From G963678255 sp963678255 (lineage in GTDB: Bacteria; Cloacimonadota; Cloacimonadia; Cloacimonadales; WRIO01), in assembly GCA_963678255.2 (NCBI GenBank), contig CAXXTW010000001.1, forward strand, positions 434,001 through 498,000: 64,000 bases of DNA, given 5' to 3'. The notes beneath the pieces are model-generated. The model was given only the letters and a program-made list of their open reading frames with translations, was not told the DNA's origin and ran no database searches. The position numbers were made by a program, and so were the translations under genes. Below are positions 7,239-16,506 of this stretch, one piece after another (the first letter of the stretch is position 1; the number at the start of each line of letters is the position of its first letter).

Positions 7239-8126
7239 ATGACTAATATATCTAATAAAACGGAGTTACTTAATGAATTAAGAAGTTTTGCAGAACAAGA
7301 ATGTTCAAAATTCACACAAACGGATGTAAAAAATAATACTAAAAATTTCAATATTATTATGAAAAACAAAGAAAACGGATTAATAAAAGAATTTCTCTCT
7401 GAAAAAACTCATACTAAACAATTTGTAATAAATACTATCTTATTAGTAAATTACTGTATTAATATCGTTATGTTAGAGTTTAGAAACAAATTATGGAATT
7501 ACGAGTATATGGCCTTTTCAAGAAGAATTGGCGAGATTTGGGAACCATTCTGTAAACTTGTATTTGAATACCCAATGATAGATTTACAAATAATTCATCC
7601 CCCAAAATTTTCAGATATTATTGGTAAAATAAAAACTCATAATTTTGATTTTATATCTTCATTAGATATTAATGAAGATCAGAAATCTTATTTGATGAAT
7701 ATCTATAATAAGCTTATTCTTTTAGTGGAAAGTGGAGAAATAAACTTAAATTTAGATTTACACTTTTCACAGAATAAAAGCAGGTATCATATTGATTTTA
7801 AATCTGGTTTTAGTAGTAATGAAAAAGGGAATACTAATAGATTATTGTTAGTCGCCAGTGTTTATCAGCTGATAAGTGCTTCAGAAAATTTAATAATTTT
7901 TGTAAGGCAACAAGAAAAGGATAATAACCACTATCTACAAACTCTCAAACAATCTAAAAAATGGCAAATTTATTGTGCAAATGATGTTTATGATAAAATT
8001 CATGAGTTTACCGGGGTTAATCTAAAAAAATGGATAAATGATAATATGAATTGGGAAGAAGATATCTCATTACCTTTTAAAGATTATTTAGTAAAACATT
8101 CATTACTAAAGTACTTGACTTGGTAA
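7239..8126 (+). CDS. Putative restriction endonuclease, PD-(D/E)xK-like
   Basis: First gene of the plus-strand island, 295 residues, with AAGGAG before the ATG. A nuclease-like core can be read: RRIGEIWEPFCKLVF (Glu99/Glu102 on a helix), then NLDLHFSQNKSRYHIDFKSG, giving Asp173, Asp186 and Lys188 in the D-(x)n-D-x-K spacing of PD-(D/E)xK enzymes, then the conserved-looking GNTNRLLLVASVYQ. I do not recognise a named restriction family. Because an N6-adenine methyltransferase follows 46 bases later on the same strand, I infer that the pair is a type II-like restriction-modification unit. Confidence in the nuclease fold is moderate; confidence in the cognate pairing rests on context. Confidence 0.6.
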   Translation: MTNISNKTELLNELRSFAEQECSKFTQTDVKNNTKNFNIIMKNKENGLIKEFLSEKTHTKQFVINTILLVNYCINIVMLEFRNKLWNYEYMAFSRRIGEIWEPFCKLVFEYPMIDLQIIHPPKFSDIIGKIKTHNFDFISSLDINEDQKSYLMNIYNKLILLVESGEINLNLDLHFSQNKSRYHIDFKSGFSSNEKGNTNRLLLVASVYQLISASENLIIFVRQQEKDNNHYLQTLKQSKKWQIYCANDVYDKIHEFTGVNLKKWINDNMNWEEDISLPFKDYLVKHSLLKYLTW

Positions 8127-8172
8127 CCTATTAAAATATACTGTTATTAGTATTGATATTATTGAGGTAATA

Positions 8173-9696
8173 ATGGAGAGTGTGTATCAGTCATACTATA
8201 CAAAATCAGATATAATTACAGATTATATGATAAGTCAGCTTCGTTTAACTGAAAATATGTGTATTCTTGAACCTTCTGCTGGTGATGGCGTATTTATTGA
8301 AAAACTTCTAAATAATCAAAAAAATATTAAAGTTGATGCTTTTGAGATTAATCCAGAGGCTGTAAATATCTTGAATAGAAAATTTTCATTAAATACAAAT
8401 ATTAAAATATTTTATTCTAATACATTAACGGATGATAGACTGGATTCATACTCTGATAACGGTGGATTTTACGATAGGATAATAGGAAATCCTCCTTATG
8501 GTGGTTGGATTGATCATAATCAAAGAGTTCTTTTTAAAGAAAAATATTATGGCCATTATGCTAAAGAGACTTATGGATTGTTTTTAATTAGATCATTGTT
8601 ATTGTTAAAAGAAGGAGGAATTCTCTCTTTTATAATTCCGGATACTTTTTTATACATAAATAGACATAAAAAATTAAGAGAATTTATTTTAAATAACACG
8701 ACAATTATTGAAATTGTAACATTTAATTCAAAATTTTTTCCTAATGTGAATTTTGGTTATTCAGAACTAAGTATTATAACTTTAAAAAAATCAAAAAATG
8801 ATTCACAAACAGCAAACAACAATTTTTATTTTTATAAAGGGCTAAAAGATATTAATGATCTATGTTCATTACCAAAAAATAGAGAATTACCAAATTGCTT
8901 TTTTATCAATCAATTTGATGTTTTAAAAAATCAAAACTACTCATTTCTAATAAATATTGATGGTGGAATAAAAAATCTTATAAATACTCATCGGATAACA
9001 TTAGGATTTATTGCTGATTGTGTTACGGGACTGTATGTTGGTAATAATACAAAATATATTAAAGCTAGATCAAAGGAAGTAAAAAATTCAAAGAATTATT
9101 GTTTGATTCAAAATGATGAAATTGATAGTATAAAAAATCTTGAATACCCATTAGATGGATTTTCTTATGAAAAATATATTCCCTTAGTAAAAGGAAGTAG
9201 CCAACAACCTTACATTCGAAGCAATGATGATTGGTTTGTAAATTGGAGTGATAAATCAGTTCTTATATATAAGACAGATTCTAAAGCTAGATTTCAGAAT
9301 TCAAGGTATTATTTTAAGAAAGGCATAGTGGTTCCAATGGTAAAATCATCAAAGATTAATGCTACTCTAATTGAATCAAGAGTTTTTGATCAATCTCTAG
9401 TGGGAATATTCCCGTTTAATCAAGATTACTTATTATATCTTTTAGCTTTATTAAATTCTGAAATTATAAAAAAAATAATTAATACAATTAATCCTACAGT
9501 AAATAATTCTGCTAATTATTTAAAAAAAATACCAATAATTATTCCAGACAATAATACCTTATTAATTATAAACGCTAAGGTAGAAAAAATAATTGATTAT
9601 TGTAAAAGTAACAATCTAAATGAAATCAATAAAATACAAAATGACCTTGACTCAATAATAACGAGCCTCTATCAATATTCGTTTCATAATGAATAA
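8173..9696 (+). CDS. N6-adenine DNA methyltransferase, TaqI/Eco57I-like class
   Basis: A 507-residue enzyme. SAM-binding motif I is ILEPSAGDGVF at residues 31-41, and catalytic motif IV is NPPY at 106-109 (DRIIGNPPYGGW). The C-terminal half resembles the target-recognition region of TaqI-like gamma-class methyltransferases: CVTGLYVGNNTKYI, YIPLVKGSSQQPYIR, and a late LNSEIIKKI...KKIPIIIP strand-helix typical of the specificity domain. It would methylate adenine in a target not readable from sequence. It lies between the putative endonuclease and the HExxH protein, overlapping the latter by eight bases, so the genes are probably translated together. It is strongly AT-rich, unlike the phage late genes on either side. 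Confidence 0.88.
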   Translation: MESVYQSYYTKSDIITDYMISQLRLTENMCILEPSAGDGVFIEKLLNNQKNIKVDAFEINPEAVNILNRKFSLNTNIKIFYSNTLTDDRLDSYSDNGGFYDRIIGNPPYGGWIDHNQRVLFKEKYYGHYAKETYGLFLIRSLLLLKEGGILSFIIPDTFLYINRHKKLREFILNNTTIIEIVTFNSKFFPNVNFGYSELSIITLKKSKNDSQTANNNFYFYKGLKDINDLCSLPKNRELPNCFFINQFDVLKNQNYSFLINIDGGIKNLINTHRITLGFIADCVTGLYVGNNTKYIKARSKEVKNSKNYCLIQNDEIDSIKNLEYPLDGFSYEKYIPLVKGSSQQPYIRSNDDWFVNWSDKSVLIYKTDSKARFQNSRYYFKKGIVVPMVKSSKINATLIESRVFDQSLVGIFPFNQDYLLYLLALLNSEIIKKIINTINPTVNNSANYLKKIPIIIPDNNTLLIINAKVEKIIDYCKSNNLNEINKIQNDLDSIITSLYQYSFHNE

Positions 9697-10933
9697 GAAT
9701 AAAACTTTAGGGCTATATTATCATTCCATTTTTTATATGGTAATTGATAAACAATTTAATGGAGTTACAGTCTATGATTGTCCTGAATTAATACATGAAT
9801 ATGTTCATTATATACAAGATTTATCGACAACTTATGGATTGAATAAAGTTAATTATCTTATGAAAATGATTACTTATTATTTTTATATTGCTCAAAACTC
9901 AGAAGAAATAAAAGTACCTGTCATTGATAATTCTGAATACATAATTGAAGTTGAAGATTATTTCTTTTTACTTGATGGAGATATCGAATTAACAAAATAC
10001 GAACCCGATATTAAAATCATTTCGTATGACTTGACAAACCATTTATTCGAAAAGCTAAAAATAGAAGTATGTAGTTGTATTCTCAAATTCTCAGATAATA
10101 AAACTTATAATTTTGGTGCTAGAACAATAAATGAAGGGATGGCATATCTTATTGAGAAAAATTTTTATAACAATAGAAATGCTCCAATTATACCATATCA
10201 CATATGTGTTATGCTAGCAGATTACATTTATAAAGATAATAATTTATCCGATTTAGATATTCTTGCATTATGTGATGTGTCTTTGATGTACTCTCATCCT
10301 CATACTACTTATATTTGTATTCTAAATTTGATGAATCAAGAAAAGAAACATTTTAGCAATTCAAAAGAAATTTATACTTATGTTTTAGAACGAGTAATTT
10401 TTCAGGAAAATAAGGATTTGATGGATTTACTAACAGATAGTCATAAACTTGCCCAAGATGCTTTTAGTTGCTTATTTGATGAAAAAGACGAATCTTATAT
10501 TTGGCTTTCTTCAGTATTTAGTGCAGCATTAAATTTGAGAAAAAAGTCATTCTCATTTATTCTTGAATACATTGAAAACGGTAATAAAATAGAATTTTTC
10601 CAGTTATTCCAAATTTTGGGGACACCATTAATTTTTAATAGTTCGAACGAAGCATTTGAAATTAGAAGTACTCTATTACAGGAAAGAAATCCAAGTATTT
10701 TAATGGCTTATTTTGAAATATATAGAATATTTAGAGGTCGTTATTCAGAAATTAAAAATAGAATAAACATTTGTAGCTTAATTGAATTTTGTAAAAATAA
10801 CTCAGAATATAATGTCAATTCAAAATGTTATGTTAACCCTTGGGAGAGAACAATTTCTGATGAATTGTGTCCCTTTTCTGCTGTAATGTCTAAAAGAAGT
10901 ATAAACAATAAAAAAATCGTTATAACAAACTAA
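9689..10933 (+). CDS. HExxH metalloprotease-like protein of the RM/GHKL island
   Basis: A 414-residue protein of no family I can name. It carries LIHEYVHYIQD, an HExxH zinc motif (His36, Glu37, His40), and a downstream ARTINEGMAYLIEK in which Glu149 could be the third zinc ligand, as in gluzincin-type peptidases. The spacing of about 110 residues is long but seen in such families. There is no signal peptide, so it should act in the cytoplasm. Overlap with the methyltransferase gene suggests obligate co-expression. A protease inside a restriction-modification operon might activate or remove a partner after infection is sensed; that is inference. It could also be a structural zinc protein that lacks activity. 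Confidence 0.6.
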   Translation: MNKNKTLGLYYHSIFYMVIDKQFNGVTVYDCPELIHEYVHYIQDLSTTYGLNKVNYLMKMITYYFYIAQNSEEIKVPVIDNSEYIIEVEDYFFLLDGDIELTKYEPDIKIISYDLTNHLFEKLKIEVCSCILKFSDNKTYNFGARTINEGMAYLIEKNFYNNRNAPIIPYHICVMLADYIYKDNNLSDLDILALCDVSLMYSHPHTTYICILNLMNQEKKHFSNSKEIYTYVLERVIFQENKDLMDLLTDSHKLAQDAFSCLFDEKDESYIWLSSVFSAALNLRKKSFSFILEYIENGNKIEFFQLFQILGTPLIFNSSNEAFEIRSTLLQERNPSILMAYFEIYRIFRGRYSEIKNRINICSLIEFCKNNSEYNVNSKCYVNPWERTISDELCPFSAVMSKRSINNKKIVITN

Positions 10934-10973
10934 TATGAAAAGTCTTATTAGATTGTGAGCATTAGGAGTATAT

Positions 10974-12887
10974 ATGAATGTAAACTTAAAAAAAGCTGTA
11001 CGAATGTTTTACTCAATATCTTCTCTTGAGATGGTTTATTTTGAGGCAATAGCTAATGCATTTGATGCAAAAGGGCATAATATTAGTATTGATATTTTCT
11101 TGGAAAAATTTTCAAAACCTGAGACTTTAAAGATCACGATAAAAGATAATGGTGAAGGATTTACTCCGCAAAGATTTAATAAATTTTCTACACTTTTTGA
11201 AACAGATGATTACCAACATAAAGGTTTAGGAAGGCTTGTCTATCTTAACTATTTTAAAAAAGTAGAAATATCAAGTGGCTATCCAAACTATAAACGATTT
11301 TTTACATTTAATGAAAATTTTAAAAAAGAAAGCAAACTTGTTAAAGAGAATTCTGAAAACGGATCAACTTTGGATTTTACAGGATATAAGCTTAATAGGA
11401 TTAAGACATATGACTATGTTATACCGGAAAAACTAAAAGATACAATTATTATGCACTTTTTCCCAAAACTGTATTCGTTAAAAGCTAGTAATATACCCTT
11501 TATGATTTCAATTTCTTTGAATACAGAGAATGAGGATATAGAGAATAATTTTTTCAATGATACTCAAACAATAACTATAGAAGATCTACCAGAAGTTGAA
11601 AGTATACAATTTAGAATTCCTATACTTGATCCTTTTTATCAATTTACTTTATATTACAGTATTTGTCATACTTTTAAAAAAACATCAATTAACACATTAA
11701 TATGCGTAGAAGATAGAACAACATCCTTGACTTTACCAATCACCAAAGATAACATACCAATGGGGTATGAAATATTTTTCTTTTTACATTCAGACTTTTT
11801 TACAGGTAAAATTAATTCATCTAGATTAAAGTTAGAACTCGATGATCAAAATCTTAAAGAGCTAAAAATTTCTTATTTAAGTAAGATAAATGATATTCTT
11901 TTAGAAAAAATTGAATATATAAGAGAAAAAAACAATTCGATAAAGGAGTCTTTAAATAATACATACCCACATTTAATCGGATATTTTGATAAAAAATCAA
12001 TTGGACTAATGGATAAGAATTCGTTTTTAGAAAATGCTCAAAAAGAATTTTTTAAAGATCAAAGAGAAATTTTTGAAATAAAAGAAATTAATGAGAGTAA
12101 CTTCGATAAATCTGTGGAGTTAGCTTCACGTACATTGACAGAATACATTATTTACAGAGATATTATTATAAAAAGACTAAAAAAAATTGATTCTTCAAAC
12201 TCTGAATCAGATATTCATAATCTTATTGTTCCTATGAAAAAGATTTTTAACAAGAATGATAAAATTAATTCAATTTATAACAATAATGCATGGATAATTG
12301 ACGATATGTTTATGACCTATTCTTCAATTCTTAGTGATATTGATATGAATAAGCTAATAGCATCAATTTCTGATAAAGATATTGCTAATGAAGATAAAAA
12401 AAGACCTGATATTGCCATAATATTTTCTGATAACCCTGCGAATATAAATAATAAAATTGATATTGTAGTAATAGAGTTAAAGAAAACTGGATTAGATCTT
12501 GCAAAAAAAGAAGAGGTGTTCAGTCAGCTAAAACAAAGAGCTAGAACTTTATTAAATTATTATCCAAATAGGATTCAAAGAATGTGGTTTTATGGTATTG
12601 TTGACATAGACAAAGAATTAAAAAGATCTCTTCGTGAAAGTGAATTTATTGAGCTGTATTCTGATGATTCTTGCTTTTATAAATCACAAAATATAATTCC
12701 AGATTATAATGACGATATAAAAATTCCAATTGGTTTTTATATTATGTCCTTCAAATCATTAATAAATGATGCAGAGAGAAGAAATTCAACTTTCCTAGAT
12801 ATTTTAAAAGAAAGCATAAAATCGTATAATAAAAACACGAATAATTACGATGACAAAGACAATGACGAAGATATATTAGATGAATAA
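10974..12887 (+). CDS. GHKL ATPase fused to a PD-(D/E)xK-like nuclease domain
   Basis: A 637-residue protein. Its N-terminus is a GHKL (Hsp90/MutL/MORC-type) ATPase: N-box FEAIANAFDA (Glu24, Asn28, Asp31), G1 DNGEGF at 58-63, and the lid HKGLGRLVYL at 82-91. A long middle region includes a coiled stretch near 290-330. The C-terminal part near 415-520 has HNLIVPM, NAWIIDDMF, KRPDIAIIF (Asp479) and IVVIELKKTG (Glu501, Lys503), the D...E-x-K pattern of PD-(D/E)xK nucleases. GHKL ATPases next to restriction-modification genes are known (prokaryotic MORC-like families). I infer an ATP-gated DNA-acting effector. It is the last gene of the island and converges with the gpF gene 35 bases away. Confidence 0.8.
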   Translation: MNVNLKKAVRMFYSISSLEMVYFEAIANAFDAKGHNISIDIFLEKFSKPETLKITIKDNGEGFTPQRFNKFSTLFETDDYQHKGLGRLVYLNYFKKVEISSGYPNYKRFFTFNENFKKESKLVKENSENGSTLDFTGYKLNRIKTYDYVIPEKLKDTIIMHFFPKLYSLKASNIPFMISISLNTENEDIENNFFNDTQTITIEDLPEVESIQFRIPILDPFYQFTLYYSICHTFKKTSINTLICVEDRTTSLTLPITKDNIPMGYEIFFFLHSDFFTGKINSSRLKLELDDQNLKELKISYLSKINDILLEKIEYIREKNNSIKESLNNTYPHLIGYFDKKSIGLMDKNSFLENAQKEFFKDQREIFEIKEINESNFDKSVELASRTLTEYIIYRDIIIKRLKKIDSSNSESDIHNLIVPMKKIFNKNDKINSIYNNNAWIIDDMFMTYSSILSDIDMNKLIASISDKDIANEDKKRPDIAIIFSDNPANINNKIDIVVIELKKTGLDLAKKEEVFSQLKQRARTLLNYYPNRIQRMWFYGIVDIDKELKRSLRESEFIELYSDDSCFYKSQNIIPDYNDDIKIPIGFYIMSFKSLINDAERRNSTFLDILKESIKSYNKNTNNYDDKDNDEDILDE

Positions 12888-12921
12888 AATATCTTCTTTA
12901 GTATTAATCTCTAAATGAGAA

Positions 12922-13821
12922 TTAGATTGAAATAAGTGTAGTAGTCCTACACTTCCAGTGAAAAGGCGGAATGGGAGTATGAGCTCCTGAAACTCCGGTT
13001 GGATTGCCATTGTTGTCTCTAACGATTTGAGATTCTGTTACCCAGGGAGCAAGCGCTTTAATGTAGTCTCTGGCAGACTCAAGACTTTGATTTTTAGATT
13101 CTAAATCTAACAAGTTATCTCTTACTTCAATAGCAACATCAAGCGGATAAAGCTTATCTTCTTTTGCTAAGGCTCTGCAGATATCAGAGGTTCGATCATC
13201 GAGAATGACAACTAATTTGTAAAACTTTGCTCCTGCTTTCTGATAACCTTCAAGCCGGGCAAACTCTCTGACCTTTAATGCAGTATGTTCTGCCAAGCCC
13301 TGCCAATAGACTTCTGATTTATTTCCTAAATACTGAAACTGCTCTTTGAGTTTATCTGCGAGCATTTCTCTGGTAAAACCAGACTGAATAGCTTCATTTA
13401 AGGTTGTCTTGAATTTGATGGAGATATCTTCATCAAAATGCTTTCCGATCCAAAACAAATTCTGCTCTGCAAGAGTGTTCACCAGCTTTTGCTCTTTCAA
13501 TCCATATAAGCCTATTGAAACACTGGTTGGCACTTTGATCTTGTTAGTCTTTGCCATAGCCTCTGAGTCCTGAATTCCGAGCATTACACATCGTTTTAGA
13601 TATGCTTTGCTATCACTTGCTACCTCTGATGCAAAATCGTCTCCTAAATTGACTTTTATGACTTCAAGAATATCTTCGATGTGCTTTTTGTTAATTCTTT
13701 CATGTTTTGGAATATCACTTAAAGCTTTAATGGAAAAAAGTGCTGCTTCTCGGATTTCTTTTTTCCATGCATTATTCAGAGTTTTGTAATATTCAAACAT
13801 CAGCTTATCAAAGTAATCCAT
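12922..13821 (-). CDS. Phage head morphogenesis protein, Mu gpF / SPP1 gp7 family
   Basis: A 299-residue minor head protein. The C-terminal signature of the family is clear: VVILDDRTSDICRALA (conserved 'D.RT...C') near 205-220 and IPPFHWKCRTTTLISI (the 'P..H.nCRct' ending). The N-terminal half is helical and carries the part that docks to the portal. In Mu and SPP1 a few copies enter the prohead and help DNA injection or head assembly. The start overlaps the terminase stop. Downstream the operon is interrupted by the plus-strand island, whose last gene ends 34 bases away. Confidence 0.85.
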   Translation of the reverse strand: MDYFDKLMFEYYKTLNNAWKKEIREAALFSIKALSDIPKHERINKKHIEDILEVIKVNLGDDFASEVASDSKAYLKRCVMLGIQDSEAMAKTNKIKVPTSVSIGLYGLKEQKLVNTLAEQNLFWIGKHFDEDISIKFKTTLNEAIQSGFTREMLADKLKEQFQYLGNKSEVYWQGLAEHTALKVREFARLEGYQKAGAKFYKLVVILDDRTSDICRALAKEDKLYPLDVAIEVRDNLLDLESKNQSLESARDYIKALAPWVTESQIVRDNNGNPTGVSGAHTPIPPFHWKCRTTTLISI

Positions 13822-15362
13822 CAGAATTTAAAGCTCCTTACTCTTGTTCTGTTTCGACCTGTATCATATTCTGCAAAGCGCTCCAGACATCCAGCTAAGG
13901 CATCAGGCCCGTCAATATAGCCTTGCGGATATGTGAGAAACTGATTGATCAAGGTTGGAGTGTCCTGATTATCCGGAAAGACAACTTTACCTGTTTCTAT
14001 TACAGTGTCTGTTCTTTCTATTCTCAGGTTTTTATTCTGATCATTATTGATTTTCTGAATGTGATAAGATATCGAGTAGAGATTATTATCCTTTGCCCAC
14101 AGATCAAAGTCTTTCAATATTCTGTCCTGTCCGAAGTTGGTTTCCATACTGGCTCTGAACCTGACTTTGTATTTATTGGAAAGCTCCTGGTATGCATTAT
14201 AGAAGTAAGAAAAGAACTTGCTGTTTTCGGTTTGCCTGATCCAGACTTTGATTACATAGAACTTATGACCTTCATAGCCAATCGCAATGATCGCTTTAAA
14301 ACAGCCTTTCTGACCCCAAGCCGGATCAGCATAAAGCCTAACTTTAGAAAATCGCTTTGGCATAATGGAGTATTTAGTGAACCAGTGATGCTTGAACATA
14401 TTGCCTTCAATCACAGGCTTACCTAAAAACTCTCTCTGATATCCCGAAAACCCAAATTTCTGACGCAGAAATGGAAGCGTTGAGGTTGGATACTGCTCTT
14501 CCCATATCGATCGCCCATCTTCGTTTTCCAGCGGAAATCTCAGCAGTATTTTGCCCTTGCCGATCAGATGAGTTGAGTTGTCAGGATTGAAGTTCTGATT
14601 TTCAGATTTGAGTTCGTCTTCTATCAGTTGCTGGAATTGACAGATGGCATAATTAGGATGAACTAGATTTCCAAGCCAGAGAATCTTGCCGATACCTGAA
14701 GGATCAAGACTGCCACCAAGCTCCTGTGTAATCTTATCAAGTCGTTTTCTGCCAATGTTCTGATTACCGATGTTTTCTTCTTTGTCTATATCATCACAAA
14801 TGATAATGCCGGGTCTGGTGGAAGTCTTTGGATTGATAGTTCCTCTGAAAGACTGTTTAATCCCTCTTGCTCGTATTCGAGCTTTGTTCTTCAGATAGAA
14901 GTCGGACTCATCGGTATCTTCCGGAAACAGATATTCAAAATCTGAAAGCAGGCGTTTATTGTTGGTCAGTTCATTAAAGGTAAAAGCAGTTCTTTCTTCT
15001 GCAAGTTCAGAATCAGCTGCAGTATGAATGATGTATCTTTCGCCTTTGATGATTTTCCAGATCGGATAGACTACACCCATTAAAACCGTTTTCCCAAGTC
15101 CACGAAAGCCTGTGACTGATGTTACTCCGTTATTGCTTTCTACAATGGTAAACATCTCTTCATGAGCATAGCAGAAATTGTGTTTAAAGATATGCGGAAA
15201 GTAGGTTAAACAGAAATAAGAAAAGGATTGCCAGTCTGTTCCAATTGCTAATTTGATTCGTTTTTTCTTTTGTTCAGGTGTATCTTCTGCAAAGGGAAGT
15301 ACGCTGGCAGTCCTAGAGGCTATGTCTGAAAAGTATTTAAGGTCTTTTTGTGTGATTTTCAT
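13821..15362 (-). CDS. Terminase large subunit
   Basis: A 513-residue packaging motor. The ATPase domain has Walker A GFRGLGKT at 85-92 and Walker B GIIICDDID with the acidic pair at 189-190. The nuclease domain begins near 335 with RLYADPAWG (first metal Asp), continues with ASMETNFGQD, and ends with an acidic PDALAGCLER stretch, the expected RNase H-like acidic triad. It would pull DNA into the prohead and cut it. It follows the small subunit by 11 bases and overlaps the gpF gene. A headful mechanism as in Mu gp28 is likely from context. Confidence 0.92.
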   Translation of the reverse strand: MKITQKDLKYFSDIASRTASVLPFAEDTPEQKKKRIKLAIGTDWQSFSYFCLTYFPHIFKHNFCYAHEEMFTIVESNNGVTSVTGFRGLGKTVLMGVVYPIWKIIKGERYIIHTAADSELAEERTAFTFNELTNNKRLLSDFEYLFPEDTDESDFYLKNKARIRARGIKQSFRGTINPKTSTRPGIIICDDIDKEENIGNQNIGRKRLDKITQELGGSLDPSGIGKILWLGNLVHPNYAICQFQQLIEDELKSENQNFNPDNSTHLIGKGKILLRFPLENEDGRSIWEEQYPTSTLPFLRQKFGFSGYQREFLGKPVIEGNMFKHHWFTKYSIMPKRFSKVRLYADPAWGQKGCFKAIIAIGYEGHKFYVIKVWIRQTENSKFFSYFYNAYQELSNKYKVRFRASMETNFGQDRILKDFDLWAKDNNLYSISYHIQKINNDQNKNLRIERTDTVIETGKVVFPDNQDTPTLINQFLTYPQGYIDGPDALAGCLERFAEYDTGRNRTRVRSFKF

Positions 15363-15373
15363 TTAGTAGCTGA

Positions 15374-15832
15374 TTAGTTTTCTGTTCTTTTCTTGAAGTA
15401 TTCTACAAGCCCATCTTCACCGAGAATGCATTTTTGTATCTCTCTGGCAGTTGTCTCATTGCCTTTTGAGAAGTAATAATCGATCTGCCAGTCAAGAAAG
15501 CGTTTTAGATAAAGCATAAATTCTTTGGCAGGCTCCATTGTTTTATAATACTGTTTAAGCATGGAAACCAGAGATTGCAGAGCTGTATCCTGCGGATTCT
15601 TTGTATATTCCTGAAGGGCTTTAACCAGAGCTCTTTTAACTGCAACTTTAATCTCTTCATCAAGCGTTTGTATCTCATCGAGTGAGGAAGTCCAGTTGCC
15701 CTGCTTAATCCAGTTTCTTATGGTTTTATCGGATACAGAAAGGATACGGGCAAGCTTTTTAACATTCGTTTCGCCTTTTAAGAACAATTCTTTGGCAGAC
15801 TCTTTCTTCTTCTTAAACTCAAGTGAGTTCAT
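15374..15832 (-). CDS. Terminase small subunit-like HTH protein
   Basis: A 152-residue protein with an N-terminal helix-turn-helix (AKELFLKGETNVKKLARILS followed by VSDKTIRNWIKQGNW), the arrangement found in phBC6A51/Mu gp27-type terminase small subunits. The rest is helical and could form the oligomer. It would recognise the packaging start on phage DNA and feed it to the large subunit encoded next. The gene overlaps the GemA-like gene by 14 bases. The main alternative, a transcription regulator, is less likely given the position. Confidence 0.7.
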   Translation of the reverse strand: MNSLEFKKKKESAKELFLKGETNVKKLARILSVSDKTIRNWIKQGNWTSSLDEIQTLDEEIKVAVKRALVKALQEYTKNPQDTALQSLVSMLKQYYKTMEPAKEFMLYLKRFLDWQIDYYFSKGNETTAREIQKCILGEDGLVEYFKKRTEN

Positions 15833-16211
15833 GTTTCGCTCTCATCTGCTTTAGAATGTGGATCAATGCACCTTTTTCGTTACTACTAAGGTAGCGGAAT
15901 TCCGATTTGTTAAACTTGCCCGCAAAGAATAAATACAACTGCTCTCTGCTCCAACCGAGACTGATAGCCAAAGAGCAGATGTATTGACTCTGATTATCCA
16001 TAGTGTCATTGGGATTAAGCATAATGCCCTGTAATCTGTTTTTAAGATGAACAAGCATGGACAGATTGAGTTTCCGTAGAGAAGATCCAAAACCAAGTGA
16101 GTGCATTTTGGAATGTAAGTCGTCAACTGATAAATGGAGATCGTTTTTTGCCAGTAGGATGATCTCTCTGCGGAGTTTTTTCTCTTTCTCAATCTGTCTG
16201 CTTGTATTCAT
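15819..16211 (-). CDS. GemA/gp16-like phage protein (DUF1018-like)
   Basis: A 130-residue basic helical protein. The pattern LHSKMHSLGFG-SLRKL followed by a C-terminal LGWSREQLYLFF and SNEKGALIHILKQM recalls the GemA/gp16 (DUF1018) family of Mu-like phages, which modulate host gene expression or DNA topology. Similarity is read by eye and is moderate. It lies between a small HTH gene and the terminase small subunit, the area where Mu phages keep middle regulators. No classic Mor or C activator was found, so one of these two small proteins may take that job (inference). Confidence 0.5.
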   Translation of the reverse strand: MNTSRQIEKEKKLRREIILLAKNDLHLSVDDLHSKMHSLGFGSSLRKLNLSMLVHLKNRLQGIMLNPNDTMDNQSQYICSLAISLGWSREQLYLFFAGKFNKSEFRYLSSNEKGALIHILKQMRAKHELT

Positions 16212-16213
16212 AA

Positions 16214-16423
16214 TTATTCATAAAGAGGATCAACTTTGTGATCTTCAAAATAAGCGTTTAAGTCTTTACCATGTACCCGGAGCTGTCCATTGGTTTTAAG
16301 TCTGAAAGCCGGTAAAGGTTCTTCAATAGATCTGATCAAACGATAAACGGTACTGATATCGACTGAGAGTATCTCAGCGACTCTGTAAGGCGGATAGCAT
16401 TTGGTATCATCAAACATTTTCAT
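16214..16423 (-). CDS. Small excisionase-like helix-turn-helix protein
   Basis: A 69-residue protein made almost entirely of one winged helix: PPYRVAEILSVDISTVYRLI, then a wing containing LKTNGQLRVHGKDLNAYFE. This is the HTH_17/excisionase (MerR-like) pattern. It is the first gene after the early terminator, so it begins a new transcription unit that runs into the GemA-like and terminase genes two bases downstream. A role as a late or middle regulator is inferred. Confidence 0.7.
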   Translation of the reverse strand: MKMFDDTKCYPPYRVAEILSVDISTVYRLIRSIEEPLPAFRLKTNGQLRVHGKDLNAYFEDHKVDPLYE

Positions 16424-16506
16424 AATTCTAATCTCCTGCAGTTAAAATAAAACTATTTCTGTTAATCGTCAAAACGGGATGCCTGTATTTGCCATGATAT
16501 CAAAAA

